Part shown: piece by piece, positions 1-11,225 of the stretch
How the letters are laid out: each line of letters opens with the position of its first letter
How positions within the stretch are numbered: position 1 is the first letter of the stretch
NCBI GenBank assembly: GCA_015039465.1
Contig: MU130237.1
Location: forward strand, 682,001-746,000
DNA: 64,000 bases
Direction: 5' to 3'
Origin: Phlegmacium glaucopus
Lineage: Eukaryota > Basidiomycota > Agaricomycetes > Agaricales > Cortinariaceae
Notes under the pieces: model-generated
Databases searched by the model: none
Told to the model about the DNA's origin: nothing
What the model saw: only the letters and a program-made list of their open reading frames with translations
Position numbers and translations under genes: made by a program

Positions 1-1016
1 GAACTATTCTTCCTTCAAATACTACTGATTCTTCTAATCCCCTCGCCTCCTCGCCTTCTTTCACGTCTTTAAGAAACTCGGAACGTAATAAGCCGCTCAC
101 GGACCCTAGAAAGCTTTCTTCCAAGCCACCCTTCGATTCACCTGCAACCTTGTCAATCCCGCGGAGAGACAACTCGGATTCTACCTACTATCATCATCAG
201 TCTGATTCATCTCCCGGTAGCTCGCGGCCTCCAAGTATAGGACATTCTCCCGTGTCTCCTAGTCATCACTCGCGGCCACCTTCAACGTATTCTGCACACA
301 CCTCTTCCTCCGAAGAGGTCCGGCAGAAACGTGGTAGCAAGCGGAATTCCGTTTCGGTGGCGTCGGTTGGCGGTGGCCCATCATCGTATCATCGACCGTC
401 CCTGGTTCCATCATATCCGTCACGATCAGGCAGCAGCCAGAGCATTCCCCAGGTTCCTCCTTTGCCGGACTTCGTGCACGATATGCCATTGTTGCCGCCT
501 ACAGCCCCTTTCATGAAGGGTTCTTCGTACACTCGTAGCTCGAAGAGTCCAGGTCCTTCTTCAACTCCAAGTTCGAGACCAGGGTCGCTCCATTCTAGTA
601 GTGAACGCGTGAATCAGCTCCATCCACCCCAAACAACACGCACTTCTTCACGCCATCATTCCAGTACAGCAGTCCCATCATCGAGCAGCAAACATCCTAC
701 GCATGAACGAAGGCCAAGTAACGATTCTAGAACATTATCACTTCATTCCACACAATACCAACAACAACCAATCCCAACTTCTTCATGGTCTCAACCCTCC
801 CTATCTCGTGGAGGACCGGCTTTGCCGTCACCTTCACAATACCTTCAATCACCAAGTCCTTGGCCTGCACTTCCACAAAATGGATTGATGCCCATGCCCA
901 TGCCCATGGGTTATAATCCTATGAATGCGTACCCGGTCTTCTTGTACCCTACTGGATTTATGCCGACTATGCAGGGTATGCAATTGGGAAGTGAGGGGAG
1001 GGGTGGGTGGAAATAA
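1..1016 (+). CDS. Ser/Pro-rich protein, C-terminal part (5' end outside window)
   Basis: The frame is open from base 3 to a TAA at 1014-1016, so this is the 3' end of a gene that begins left of the window. About 337 residues are visible. They are low complexity, dominated by Ser, Pro, His and Arg, with a Met-Pro repeat (MPMPMPMGYNPMNAYP) near the C-terminus and a Gly/Arg-rich end. There is no globular domain, membrane segment or recognisable motif. Such sequence is typical of disordered tails of fungal signalling or cytoskeletal proteins, but I cannot assign a family. Codon third positions and the sustained open frame support real coding. Confidence 0.7.
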   Translation, partial: TILPSNTTDSSNPLASSPSFTSLRNSERNKPLTDPRKLSSKPPFDSPATLSIPRRDNSDSTYYHHQSDSSPGSSRPPSIGHSPVSPSHHSRPPSTYSAHTSSSEEVRQKRGSKRNSVSVASVGGGPSSYHRPSLVPSYPSRSGSSQSIPQVPPLPDFVHDMPLLPPTAPFMKGSSYTRSSKSPGPSSTPSSRPGSLHSSSERVNQLHPPQTTRTSSRHHSSTAVPSSSSKHPTHERRPSNDSRTLSLHSTQYQQQPIPTSSWSQPSLSRGGPALPSPSQYLQSPSPWPALPQNGLMPMPMPMGYNPMNAYPVFLYPTGFMPTMQGMQLGSEGRGGWK

Positions 1017-2438
1017 CAATGGGTGGCGTGAACCACTCATTATGTGATAAGGCTCTTTTTTGGTCCCACCCCCTCGTTCTCCAATGCACAGCTCTGACAA
1101 TGACATCTTGTGGAGCCGAAGCCATCTGGCGGCGACAGTGGCATATCTCCCTCCTTCTTAACCCCCAGCCTTGAGCTTGACGAGAGTTTTGAGTTGACTT
1201 TTGTTTCTGTGGTGTTGTTCCGTTCCTTTGCCTTTTATCTGGATACAGACGCTGATCTGACATTGNNNNNNNNNNNNNNNNNNNNNNNNNNNNNNNNNNN
1301 NNNNNNNNNNNNNNNNNNNNNNNNNNNNNNNNNNNNNNNNNNNNNNNNNNNNNNNNNNNNNNNNNTTTTTAACGACAATCAACCAACCCACACGCCTATA
1401 CATCACTACGTTACATTCACCATATATACCACTACGAACTTGATCATATTTCCTAATTTTTTTTTTGCTAGTTGCCTGTTGTTCTCCCTGCGTCTCCACA
1501 CTCATTTTACTTGTTCCGAGCCCCATTACTTTCTTCTAAGACACTACTACTCTACCACCAAATTCTCTTGTGGCACCCTACCTTCTTTCTTACTTTCTTT
1601 AATGCAAGGGCGACCATCATCATATCCCTCGTTCACTCGTTCTTTCAATTCTTTGTTCTTCCTTTCTCGTACATCCACATCGCATCTTCTACATCATACT
1701 TTGAACACTTTTTCCTCCGTTCTGCATTCAATATCTATATTGGACTGTCATGGCAATTATTCATTCATATTCAATTTTTCCTCCATTCCCTTTCTTTTCT
1801 TTTTACATAGTATCACCATCCTCAATCTGTTCGAGTCAAAAAGGTTTTTTATAATATTTGCATACATCATTCCATCACACTCCATATCGCTTTGTTATTG
1901 TGCCGATTCTATTTTTCTTGTTTGTCTTTTTTTCTTCCCCCCTTTTGCATTCCTTTTTCTCTCTCATTTGTTTTCCTCCCATCGTCAACAAAACGCCAAC
2001 CCATCCATAACCCCCTTGCAATTCCAACCGCTGTGTAATAAGTAACGTAAAAAATCAATGTCCATTTTGTCCAGTCCAAATCCAGTGCACGTTCTTCGTG
2101 AAACGTATGCATAGAGTTTATGAAGTGAATACTGAAGCGATTCAACTTGGGCGAAGTGGTAATTTGGAACATTTTAACAATCATGTATTTGTGACTTTTT
2201 GAATGTCAACGTTCCTATGGAATGTGTATGTATAAAACGGAGCTCTCAGTATGAATGAATAATCAGCGTAGACAAATCAACCCATTGAGGTGCAACAAAG
2301 AAAAGGGGGCGGGAAAGGACCACCTGACGAGATCTCCAGCCCAGCACACTGACAAATAAAAAAGCCGCGCCAAAAAAATATCCAACGACCAACACGGGTA
2401 TCGGTATCGTTGCACAGATGCCAAAAGAAAAGAATATA
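1017..2438. other. Intergenic / probable 3' UTR, pyrimidine-rich, interrupted by assembly gap
   Basis: I see no gene here. The part from 1366 to about 2040 is strongly enriched in C and T on the + strand, and the long open frame across it is an effect of that composition plus the N run. It may be the 3' UTR of the upstream Ser/Pro-rich gene. 2040-2438 looks like ordinary AT-rich sequence before the 3' end of the next, minus-strand gene. Confidence 0.6.
1266..1365. other. Assembly gap (100 N)
   Basis: Exactly 100 N bases. A round 100 is the usual placeholder for a scaffold gap of unknown size, so the distance between the flanks is not reliable. Confidence 0.99.
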
Positions 2439-3586
2439 TCATATTATTTCACCATCTTCACACATAGACGTCAATGCAGTATTCGTAGCACCGAGGACAA
2501 CCTGAATAAGCCCAAAACTGGCATGAAGTTTCTGCCCCAAAAGAACATGGAATGCTTGTTCATTGTGGGTTAGAACATCTTGACATCTAGCTTTTGCTGT
2601 GGATAATAGAGGTGGCAGGGATTCGGATGTTATACCGCTGACAGCATGAGAAATGGCATTGGAAATTTGAGATGATAATGGAGGCAGGTGATATTTTTGG
2701 TGGATTTGGAAGAGACTAAGTGAGAATTCCGGACGGGAGGTTTGGAATGTGGTGAGGGTGTTACGGATCTGAGGTGATGGGATGGAGGAATTCAGGAAAG
2801 CGGGTAAAAGAGAGGCTTTCGATATTTAAGACTCACCCTATCCAGACGTTCGGTCAGAGCAACGCCGTGGGGTATAGGATTAGAATTTCTTCTAGTCTCA
2901 GGTAAAATTTGCGAGAGCGATGGTGGTGGTACCCAAGCTTCTGGGGGGTTGGACAAAGGTAATAGGGCTGGTTTGGATTTTATTTTCAACAATTGTTCAA
3001 ATTTGACTACGGAGTGATAGATGTTCTTCAGTCGTTGCTCATAGGATAAAAAATCAGGGAGTGGCGATGATATTTCGGAAGTGTTTTCTTTATCCCGAAG
3101 TATCTTCGCAGTTTCTACTTTCAATTGTATCAAGTGTTTGCGCATATCCGAAATCCAGTCGATTAATTCTTGTCCGTAGTTTGCAACATCTTCTGCATCG
3201 CCCGGGGGGTAAAAACACTCAAGAGTGGAGAGGGAGGTTTCTTGATATTTACAAACAAGATGGTCCAGAGTGGACTGCAACTCCCTCTTTATATAATAGA
3301 TTAAACAAAACTGAGCACAGGATTGACGTTGAAATGAATCTGCATACCTCAAAATGCTGCTGCTTGTCTGCATAGTCAACGTTTAGTCCATCTGGAATCG
3401 GATACTCTGCCAAAGTTTTGTGGGTTTGTTGAACGGCTTCACATTCTCCTATGCGAATGCGCAAGGCAGCCGCAGAAGCAAGAATTCTGAACAAAATCTC
3501 ATGAGTCTTTGTAATACACGCAGGATAATCACAAAAGCTTACTCTGCTAATTCTAGGTGAAATTTGACATGCTCTGGGAGAGACAT
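2439..3586 (-). CDS. Coiled-coil protein of unknown function
   Basis: Four coding exons. The start ATG is at 3586-3584 (MSLPEHVKFHLELAE), followed by introns after LELA(E), QQHFE and LTERLDR, and a TGA stop at 2441-2439. The product is about 320 residues, mostly helical with heptad-like patterning (for example SYEQRLKNIYHSVVKFEQLL). It has a short Pro-rich linker in the middle (EAWVPPPS) and no membrane segment or signal peptide. The organisation recalls structural subunits of large complexes, but I do not recognise the family. The 494 bp upstream, before the next gene, presumably contain its promoter. Confidence 0.75.
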
Positions 3587-4080
3587 TGAAGCAAACGACG
3601 TTAAGAGGATTTTTTTACCGACTTTATGAATATAAAGCTCCGTTGTGGCGAGAGAATCACATCACGAATGGAGGTTTGAAGCTTAGGGTTTGAGGATCCT
3701 ATGCAGGGTCAGTGTTTAACATGACGTTAATCGCGAGCTTCCCGACGTATAGTGACTACGGCGAACTGTTGACCGATGAAGTCACGTAAGTGACAATCTA
3801 TGACGCACAAATCGTCTAATTAGAAGTACACGCGAATTCGGGTAAATAAGTCTATTCGCACAAACCCTACCTGACGATATCTTTTCAAAATCCATTGCAG
3901 GACGTGTTTTTGACACGCTTCTGGCCTTATGTAATGGGCGTGTCATTTCCCTATTTGATAGTGTCACAAGTGACTTTGTGGACCTTATTGAATTTATGGA
4001 GACTGGTCACTGAGGCATAAGTATTGGGCAATGAACCTTCAACTTTTGAGATCAAACCGTATTTCACAACGAGATTGGAA
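3587..4080. other. Intergenic, promoter side of the coiled-coil gene
   Basis: No supported gene. It lies between the start of the minus-strand coiled-coil gene and the stop of the next minus-strand gene. A 61-codon minus frame at 3782-3967 has no recognisable content. Confidence 0.6.
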
Positions 4081-4628
4081 CTAAAGATAAACACCATCCT
4101 CTTCGACATCGCTCAGAGCTGTGTCAACTAATGGGGATGATGTGGTTGTATGTGATGGGTTGGATGGTATAATCGAGGATTGCGAAAGAGGCGTAGCCTG
4201 CTGAGGGTCGTAGTGACTTGCAGAAATAATGCCTTTTTCAGTCATAGCCATTTTCAAGATGCTGATCCGCTCTTCCTGTGAGCCTCTGTTGAGATAATAA
4301 TCAGTGGTTAATGAGTACGCGTGCTGTGTGATAAGAGTTGTCGAGATCCGCTTGGACATACATGACGACCTGATTCTCTTCGAAGGCTTTCGCAATTTCA
4401 GAATCTGGAGGCTCTGTACTAGTTTCCGCCAGCGCTGCTTTAAGTACCTCTTGGGTTTCCCTGAGATACTTGAGAGAATTTTGTAGCCTTGAGATCTCTG
4501 GAACGACTATGAGCCATCATCGCGTTGCCCTTGAAGATTACAACTCGACCTTCGGAAATAACAGAGACATCTAGAGCTGTGGCTTCAGCGAGAGTAAAGG
4601 GTTGTGCATATCGTGGTTTGTAGTCCAT
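4081..4628 (-). CDS. Tma17/Adc17-like proteasome assembly chaperone (tentative)
   Basis: Three exons: MDYKPRYAQPFT..., then after a 58-nt intron EISRLQNSLKYLRETQEVL, then after a second intron GSQEERISILKMAM, with the stop at 4081-4083. The product is about 140 residues. The pattern is an N-terminal helix, an 'EI.RL..SL..L..T...L' helix, then 'AFEEN..VI.SQEERI..L'. I associate it with fungal Tma17/Adc17, a chaperone that helps assemble Rpt subunits of the proteasome base. The C-terminal third is disordered and Ser/Thr-rich and ends in an acidic stretch (SDVEEDG). The gene follows the nucleotidase gene by 82 bp on the same strand. The family call is from motif memory, so moderate only; gene reality is more secure. 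Confidence 0.6.
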
Positions 4629-4710
4629 GACAGAATATTGAATCCAATTCTCCAGATTTAGACTCAGATGATAACTATGATAGTACAACTCGAGCACATC
4701 CGCTTCTCGT

Positions 4711-5712
4711 TTACACAAATATCTCAGGCCATACCTTCCTCAACTCCCCAAGGGTAGTGACATCGATGACATCGTTGTCTACCGAGTCGGGTTCTCTTGC
4801 ATCATCTATCTCCTTGATCCACCCCCCCTCCATAGTTTCCAACCCTTTCTCGCAAAAATGGACACAATGGGACCATCCTTGCTCTCGTGCAGCATCTACA
4901 TTCTTTCTATTGTCATCGATGAAATAGCATTTGGATGGATCAGAGACGTTAGCTTTCTTCATAGCCTGAAACAAAATTAGCAAACTCAGCATATAGAAAT
5001 CCGAAAATTTACTAACCATCTGGTAGAACTCTGGTTCGGGTTTACATAAAAAATCCTCGACAAGATAATCACAATAAACCAAACCTTCGATGAGATCATC
5101 GAGTTTGAGAATACGCAAGACTCGTTCAGCGTGCTAGTTCAGATATTATGAGAACAATAATAATAAATCATGAGACAAACGGAGAACAGACGTTACGGTA
5201 TGCATTTGTCAATGCCCACACGCGGGCTTTGCTGCGATCTATGTCCTCCAAAAGCTTTCGCAGGCTAGGATCATACTCTATCATATCCTCCAACGGAAGC
5301 GAACCATCACATTTCGAATCAAAGTCTAAGGGATCTTGAAATTTTTGTTAGGATTTCGATACTAGCCCAGCATTTCGAATTTCGCTACCTACGTCGTGAT
5401 GCCGAGTTAGCCCTCTAAGAGCGAGACCGTATTGAGTGTAATATCTATGGTGAAGCTCAGATGCTTCTTCTTGACTGATTCCAAGGCCCACAAAGTAATC
5501 TACAGCTTTAATGAGAATATTCAAAGACTGGAACGTCCGACAAGGGCTTACCATGGATGCGAGTACCCATCGCTTGGGATATCCTGGTGCTAGCGGAGTA
5601 CAGAGTGTTGTCAATATCGAACCATACAATGACGCGGCCATCTTGTGAATATAAATCAGACGATAACTCTGCCTGGTTGCAACGACATACCTGTGGGTAT
5701 CACCTCTGGCAT
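4711..5712 (-). CDS. SDT1: Pyrimidine 5'-nucleotidase (HAD superfamily, SDT1/PHM8 type)
   Basis: Dephosphorylates pyrimidine nucleoside monophosphates in the cytosol. Six exons give about 245 residues from ATG at 5712 (MPEVIPTDGRVIVWFDID). HAD motifs are all visible: motif I DIDNTLY, motif II Thr in LTNAYRNH, motif III Lys in LCKPEPEF, motif IV FIDDNRKN. The fourth intron begins GTCTGT directly after YRN; an earlier GTAACG four bases upstream would break the frame, and the YRNHA junction matches the family. The gene is head-to-head with RPL6, 233 bp between start codons. Family identity is clear; the exact yeast orthologue (SDT1 versus PHM8) is inferred. Confidence 0.9.
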
Positions 5713-5894
5713 GATGGTATGATTGATGATCGATGATTGATGATTGTTATTGATGGGAGATCTAATCTTATCAAGGTCACGAGCGTAATCGGCAATCCCC
5801 GAGGTACTGTGTAGCTCTCAAGCCACCGTTTGGTCCAATTCCAGACTTGTACAATATTATAGGGCATCGGCCTCAAAGACCTCAAGAACACAAG

Positions 5895-5944
5895 GTAGGT
5901 CCTCAGATTCATCCAAAGAGTATATCATTAAAGTCCATCTTAAG
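5895..5944 (+). other. Candidate 5' UTR intron of RPL6
   Basis: A GTAGGT donor after AAG and an AG acceptor end one base before the RPL6 start codon (ATG at 5946). At 50 nt it is the standard intron size here. No transcript evidence. Confidence 0.5.
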
Positions 5945-5945
5945 A

Positions 5946-6715
5946 ATGGCCAGAAGTAAAGAACTTGTCTCTGGTGTTGGACGTCTATCCCGCTCACAAG
6001 TTTACACTGCTCGTGGCCTCTACAAGGGCCTCAAAAAATCAGACAAACCTGCCACCGAAACACCAGCTCCATACGTGGAGAAATCGATCGGCGGTGACAA
6101 GAACGGCGGAAAGCGTCTGGTCCCCACTACAAAGGCGCCCCGCTTCTACCCAGCCGAGGATGTTCGTCGACCAAAGAAAAGTCGTAAATCCCCTCATGCT
6201 CCTTCTCTCCGCTCATCCATTACACCTGGTACCGTTTTGATCCTGTTGGCTGGACGTTACAGAGGGAAACGAGTTGTATTTTTGAAGCAGTTGGAGAGCG
6301 GATTATTGTTGGTGACCGGACCTTTCAAGGTCAACGGAGTTCCTCTGCGACGAGTGAACCAAGCATATGTTATTGCTACTTCGACAAAAGTTGATCTCAC
6401 GGACATCAAAGTATGTCTGATCCAGATTCAACGTGGTTCATCTAGCTAAACTTCATTGTTTAGATTGACGACAAGTTGAACGATACCTACTTCGCGAAGG
6501 CTGTTTCCAAAGGCGCACGCTCAGCGGAGGAAGAGTTCTTTGAAGATGGGAAACCCAAGGCCAAGGAACCCCTTCCTGAGTCAAGAGCTGCTGATCAAAA
6601 GGCGGTCGACAACGCTCTCCTCTCAGCCATCAAGAAGACAGACAACCTCTCCAAATATCTCAAGGCCAGCTGGGGTCTTTCGAAAGGCCAATTCCCTCAT
6701 CAGTTGGTATTCTAA
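5946..6715 (+). CDS. RPL6: 60S ribosomal protein eL6
   Basis: Component of the large cytosolic ribosomal subunit. Exons 5946-6410 and 6464-6715 with a 53-nt GT-AG intron give 238 residues. A basic N-terminus ([19 protein letters not shown]) leads to the eL6 core with [33 protein letters not shown] and the [17 protein letters not shown] segment. The C-terminus [20 protein letters not shown] is typical of the family. The start is supported by the family N-terminus; the frame upstream is only UTR. It shares a short divergent promoter with the pyrimidine nucleotidase. Confidence 0.96.
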
Positions 6716-6899
6716 TGTTGGATTTGAAGAGGGGGTTATCAGCCATTAGGATTATGCTCTGATATGTACATAAGATTCAAATCATGACTATCGGCATAAA
6801 TGTGATAGAAGTAAAAAAATGAACACATATGTGCTCTGGTTAGGATGATCTACCTGACATGTGATCACACGGGGTTTCTCTTGAACGCCACACAGTGGC

Positions 6900-8022
6900 A
6901 TGCTCGCTCTGCAAAGGGCATGTCTAAGGCGCACCCTGAAAGCCGCTCCTCATTCAATCCTAGCAAAGCGTCGGTATTTTGTCCAAGGTCTCTGTGATGG
7001 CTTCGTGGACTTGGCCCTTGCCCTTCCAATACCACCTTCACTTCCACCATACTCTTCGACAATAATCCTTCTGACCATAGTTACTCGCTTTGCTCTCCTC
7101 CCAATATCAATATGGGTCCGTTTTTCCAATCAAATTCTACTACTTCTCATTCTTATATTATTCTTCGTAACAAGGGAAAGGAACGGATAAGAAGGGCGGA
7201 AGAAATTGTAATGCCCGAAATCGAGAATCTCAAACCTCTTGTGTCAAAACGTGTTTTTGAAGAGATGAAAACATCGAACGTCCGTGGAGACAAAAAGTAC
7301 TTGCAAAAATATCATGCTGATAAATGTATTCAGCTGGTATGTCTTTATCAAATTCGAAGTTGAGTTTACTCTGAAATACTGTCAGCTGACGACGCGACGG
7401 AAAGAACTTTTCAAGCAGCACAAATGCAGTCCTTTACCCTCTATCATTATACCACCATTATCTCAACTCCCTATCTTCGTTGGCTTCACCATTATTCTGT
7501 CAAGGCTCTCAATAGACCCAACGCCGTTCGATTCTGAAAGTTTCTTCACACTGTCAACCCTAGCTCATCCAGATCCAACTATGACGCTTCCAGTGATCTT
7601 GGGATTCCTGACCATGGCGAATGTAGAGTCCGGTAATTGGGTTCTGAACGCGGCCGAGCGAGATCAAGTACGAAAAGCAGATCAAGAAGAGAAAACACGC
7701 CTCCTTGAGGGTGGAAAACCACGGCTGCATCCTGGCAAGGTTCTCAAAACTTTCTTGCGGGGACTTTCCGTTGTCCGTATCATTATTGCAGCGATGACAC
7801 CTGGCGTAAGATTTATCTTCCTGCTCTTATTTATGGTGAAATGTTGATGGGACTTTATAGAGTGTAACACTTTACTGGGTGTCGTCAGCCGCGTTTGGTT
7901 TAGTACAAACCTGGACAATGGAATGGATGGATTCTCGTCGCCGGAGACGCCTTATAGCTTCGAGGTTAAGTCGTCTGCCACGCAATAAAAGTCGGCCCGT
8001 CACCAAAGAAAATTGCCCATAA
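6900..8022 (+). CDS. COX18: Mitochondrial inner membrane insertase COX18 (OXA1/YidC family)
   Basis: Inserts the C-terminal tail of Cox2 across the mitochondrial inner membrane. Exons 6900-7115, 7175-7336, 7386-7805 and 7861-8022 give about 319 residues. The N-terminus (MLALQRACLRRTLKAAPHS) is an Arg-rich, acid-free presequence. The YidC/Oxa1 fold follows: a first hydrophobic segment before ALLPISIW, then the charged cytosol-facing hairpin (GKERIRRAEEIVMPEIENL, LTTRRKELFKQH), further segments from LPIFVGFTIILS onward and a basic tail (SRRRRRLIASRLSRL). The split charged hairpin and shortness favour COX18 over OXA1. It ends convergent with the CENP-A gene. Confidence 0.88.
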
Positions 8023-8520
8023 AATGTATCGTCTTGTAAGTCTCATCGGAATATTTTCAATGGAATGAAAACACAACGTGGTTGGAGGGACCCCTGAATA
8101 ATTTCCCTTAAGGGAACAGTGGGCGCCCGGTGAATCTGTCTTGATCTAATTTGACCGTTCTGCCCTTATCCCTCCTTCTGTGATATACTGATTGTTTCAA
8201 CTGAAGGCCTGAATTTGATTTGATAAAACTTTGGTTTCTATCTGCCAAGGATCGACGGTTGCCATTCCTCATCTCATGTGGCCCTTGACGGCTTCACCAC
8301 ACAGGGGTATCTGTCACATCATCCTAGGGCCCATCCCCAGCCCCATGGTATATCGCATTGCATTACTATTAGAATTTCTGCGTAGTAAATACATCGGAAA
8401 GGATATCTGAGGACCTCAGGGAAATATTAAATAAATGAGGACAAAAATCAACAGTGTGGATACAGATGATGATACGGTATACAAGAGACACAGTCCAGAG
8501 AGATAGATCAAGATACTTGC
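8023..8520. other. Intergenic between convergent genes
   Basis: About 500 bp between the stop codons of COX18 (+) and CENP-A (-). It must hold both terminators. I see no ORF with coding character, no RNA gene and no clear repeat. Confidence 0.6.
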
Positions 8521-9194
8521 TTATGCGAGGCCACCCCATGGTCCACGAATTCTCCGCGCTAGCTGAATGTCCCTCGTCATGATCGTTACTCGCTTGGCGT
8601 GAAAAGCACACAGGTTTCTGGGAAAAGGACGTCAGGTAAGCCGCAGCATAAGTTGTTTGACCTCACGCGTCTTCAAAGAGGTGAACGAGGTACGCCTCCG
8701 TAGCCTCCTGCAATGCAAGAAGTGCTGAGCTTTGCCATCGAAGATCTGCGCTGTCCTTGAAATTTGTATCTGTTGTCATTTCGGCCGTAATTTCTCGCAC
8801 CTGTTGAGAGTTAGTCTTACGAAATAACCAATGAGTAGGCTTAAGCTCACGACGCGTGAAAATGGTAGCTTTTGAATCAAAAGGTCTGTACTCTTTTGGT
8901 ATTTTCGGATTTCTCGCAGTGCCACTGTACCGGGGCGGAATCGTCGTTTCTTCGGAGCTGCTTCTCCTGTGTAATGCCTGTTAACAACCAGGTGGTATAG
9001 CATAAGACGGAGATGCGTTCACAACCTTGTGACTGTCTGCCAGAGTTGCGTCTTGCGGCAGGCGCATGCCCTCCCGTACTCTTTCTAGCTGTGGCAGCCT
9101 TTGCTTTTTTAGGCGCAGGAGTGGGTGGATCTGAGTCTGGTGGAGGTGCTTTCCGCTTTCCAGAAGTAGAGCCTCTCTGTACAGTTTGCGCCAT
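8521..9194 (-). CDS. CSE4: Centromere-specific histone H3 variant CENP-A (CenH3)
   Basis: Replaces H3 in centromeric nucleosomes and specifies the kinetochore site. Exons 9194-9026, 8966-8851, 8800-8667 and 8617-8521 encode 171 residues. The histone fold is clear: [20 protein letters not shown] (alpha N), [16 protein letters not shown], and [20 protein letters not shown] at the C-terminus. It is a CENP-A and not canonical H3 because loop 1 is longer ([18 protein letters not shown]), alpha 2 is divergent, and the tail is 56+ residues with Pro/Lys-rich sequence ([12 protein letters not shown]). Unusually the tail keeps an H3-like [14 protein letters not shown] block. It is divergent from the Gfd2-like gene with 250 bp between starts. 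The third donor (GTGAGG) and all frames join cleanly. Confidence 0.93.
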
Positions 9195-9444
9195 CCCTTG
9201 GGCCAAGTTTCAACGAATAATTTCAAGTTGCCAGAACTATGTGTCCGGTGGCAGAGGGACAAAAGCGAGACTGACCAGGCCAAGTCCGCGAGGAGTTCAA
9301 CCTGCTTCCAGAAAAGGAAATCAAAGAGATCGTGATTGTGTCAGCGTATACACAAGCGTAAACACCGATCATCGCAATACTTAGACGCGCACAACGAGTG
9401 AATAACTTGTTCTCTTTCTCCCATCTTATTATTCAACTAAAGAT

Positions 9445-11035
9445 ATGCCAGGGGAAGTCTCAGTCATCACAGGGTATTATCGATACACCGACATTTGGTT
9501 TGAATGGTACTTTGCTCTTAATCAGATTGCATGCCAATGAACTGATCAACTCTGGCTAGGCATCAATCTTTACCTGAACTTGAGGATAGATCACCACTCA
9601 AAGCGATTCTAGGTTTGACACATTATATCTTGTAATGCATCGACCTCACTTCCTTTGGTAAATAGCACACGACGCGATAGTTCATGATGACCATCCACTT
9701 CACATCGAAGGCATCAAAGGCGTCCAATTGTTCATGGGTACTACGGATCTCACATGGCATTTTACATCTAGCACTTAACCATAGTATAGGCACATTTCCG
9801 ACCGGAGAAGCTAGGCTTCTCTTTTCCTCGGCCCAAGTCGACTATCTTCGTTACTGGCTTCATGCAATGAAACTCACAAAGACTATCATTCCTCTGCCAT
9901 ACTCTGACTGTCTCTTGACAGAATCTAATCTTCGCACAGTGTCTCCTGTCGTTTACGCTGATGGTGGCTCCTTGAGGCAAGCGATCAAAGTAAGCGCTTG
10001 CCTTTGTACTACCCAGCGGCTCATCAACTTCTTTTAGGCCATAGACAAGAATAATAAACGTCTCAAAGGATCAAACCCATTGCTTAACCACAGACGCCAT
10101 CTATTTGAACGCGTCAGAACTTTCTGGTCAGAGAAAAAAGGTGTCTGGTGTGCACTCGATTTTGAATCATGGGAACGGGACCATACAGTGCTCACGGAAT
10201 TTGGCTGGAGTCTGTTTGGCTGGAAAGATGGCACGAAGGTAGAGGAATGCGGACATCTGATTGTCGAAGAAGCTAAGAAATATACCAACTCGCAATATGT
10301 ACCGGACTATCGTTATGTGAGTGCGCACAGCAACTTAGTAGCTCGTTACTTAACATCAGATTGGTCAGAACTACAACTTTGGGACAAGCGAAACAGTAAA
10401 AAAAGCGGTTTTCAAAACTCGAATCCATAACATCATCGCTGGTCTCGCGGAATATGGTCCTGTTTTCCTCACTTTTCATGATAACAACCAGGATATAAAG
10501 CGAGTGCTTTTCCTGGTCGCTCTAGCTTCAATGACTTACCTCGTTATGTATAGGGATCTGAAAAGCCTTGAGGTAGAGCTCGCAGGCCTTTCCTATGTTT
10601 TACCCGATGCAATGCCCGACAGCCAAGTCTTTGTCGTTGATACATCGGATCTGATTGGCGCGTTGTTGGGGGAAGGATCTGGAACGCGACGGGGACTGCA
10701 GAAGACATGCAATCTACTTCAAATTCGAACAGACTTCTTGCACAATGCGGGAAACGATGCTCATGTTTGTAAACCTCCTTTTTTCTTGTTATCTCGGCTG
10801 ATTCTACATCTAGTACACTCTTATGGCTCTGCGTAATATGGCCGAAGGAGATCCTATTGATATCCAACGAGAAAAAAGGTGGCCTAACCACACTACGGCT
10901 GGAGTGAAAGTTGAGCTCAAGCCTTGGGAGGAAGACAGCGACTATTCAGATGAGGAAGGTGTGATACCGCCCATGCCCCGTAATGAGCCAAAAGTGGAGT
11001 TGAATGTAGCTGCCGAGACGCCTGTGGCAGCATGA
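9445..11035 (+). CDS. Gfd2/YDR514C-like protein with DEDD nuclease-like fold
   Basis: Eight exons, about 390 residues. Start MPGEVSVITGYYRYTDIW. The core has WCALDFESWERDHTVLTEFG, VFLTFHDNNQDIK, SQVFVVDTSDLIGAL and LHNAGNDAHYTLMALRNMA, the order seen in the fungal family of yeast Gfd2 and YDR514C. That fold resembles DEDDh exonucleases (D.E in the first motif, D in the second, H.AGNDA in the last), so nuclease activity is possible but unproven. Gfd2 is linked genetically to the mRNA export helicase Dbp5. The C-terminus is acidic (EEDSDYSDEEG). One intron (10500-10553) starts with GC; removing it joins DIK to DLKSLE, and keeping it would insert 18 mostly hydrophobic residues. Confidence 0.8.
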
Positions 11036-11225
11036 ATGACACACGGTGGCTCTTACAGGGCGATGTGTTCCTTGGCATGATAGTTCTACTGAATTTTGAG
11101 ACAAGTTGAAACCATGTATTACCACTTTTGATACCGAAAAGTAAGGTGTGATAAAATAGCAAGTTGTGATATATCCATGGACCTGAGTGGTATATAAGAT
11201 TCTAGAATCCAGGTTGCAATGAAGT

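Noticed and set aside
1110..2045. A 311-codon + strand open frame
   Set aside because: It runs through 100 N and a pyrimidine-rich tract; its Phe/Ser/Leu-rich reading is what such composition produces, with no motif or intron structure.
5700..5770. GATGATTGATGATCGATGATTGATGATTG-like repeats as a mini-satellite
   Set aside because: Short, irregular and in a promoter/5' UTR; too degenerate to call a repeat element.
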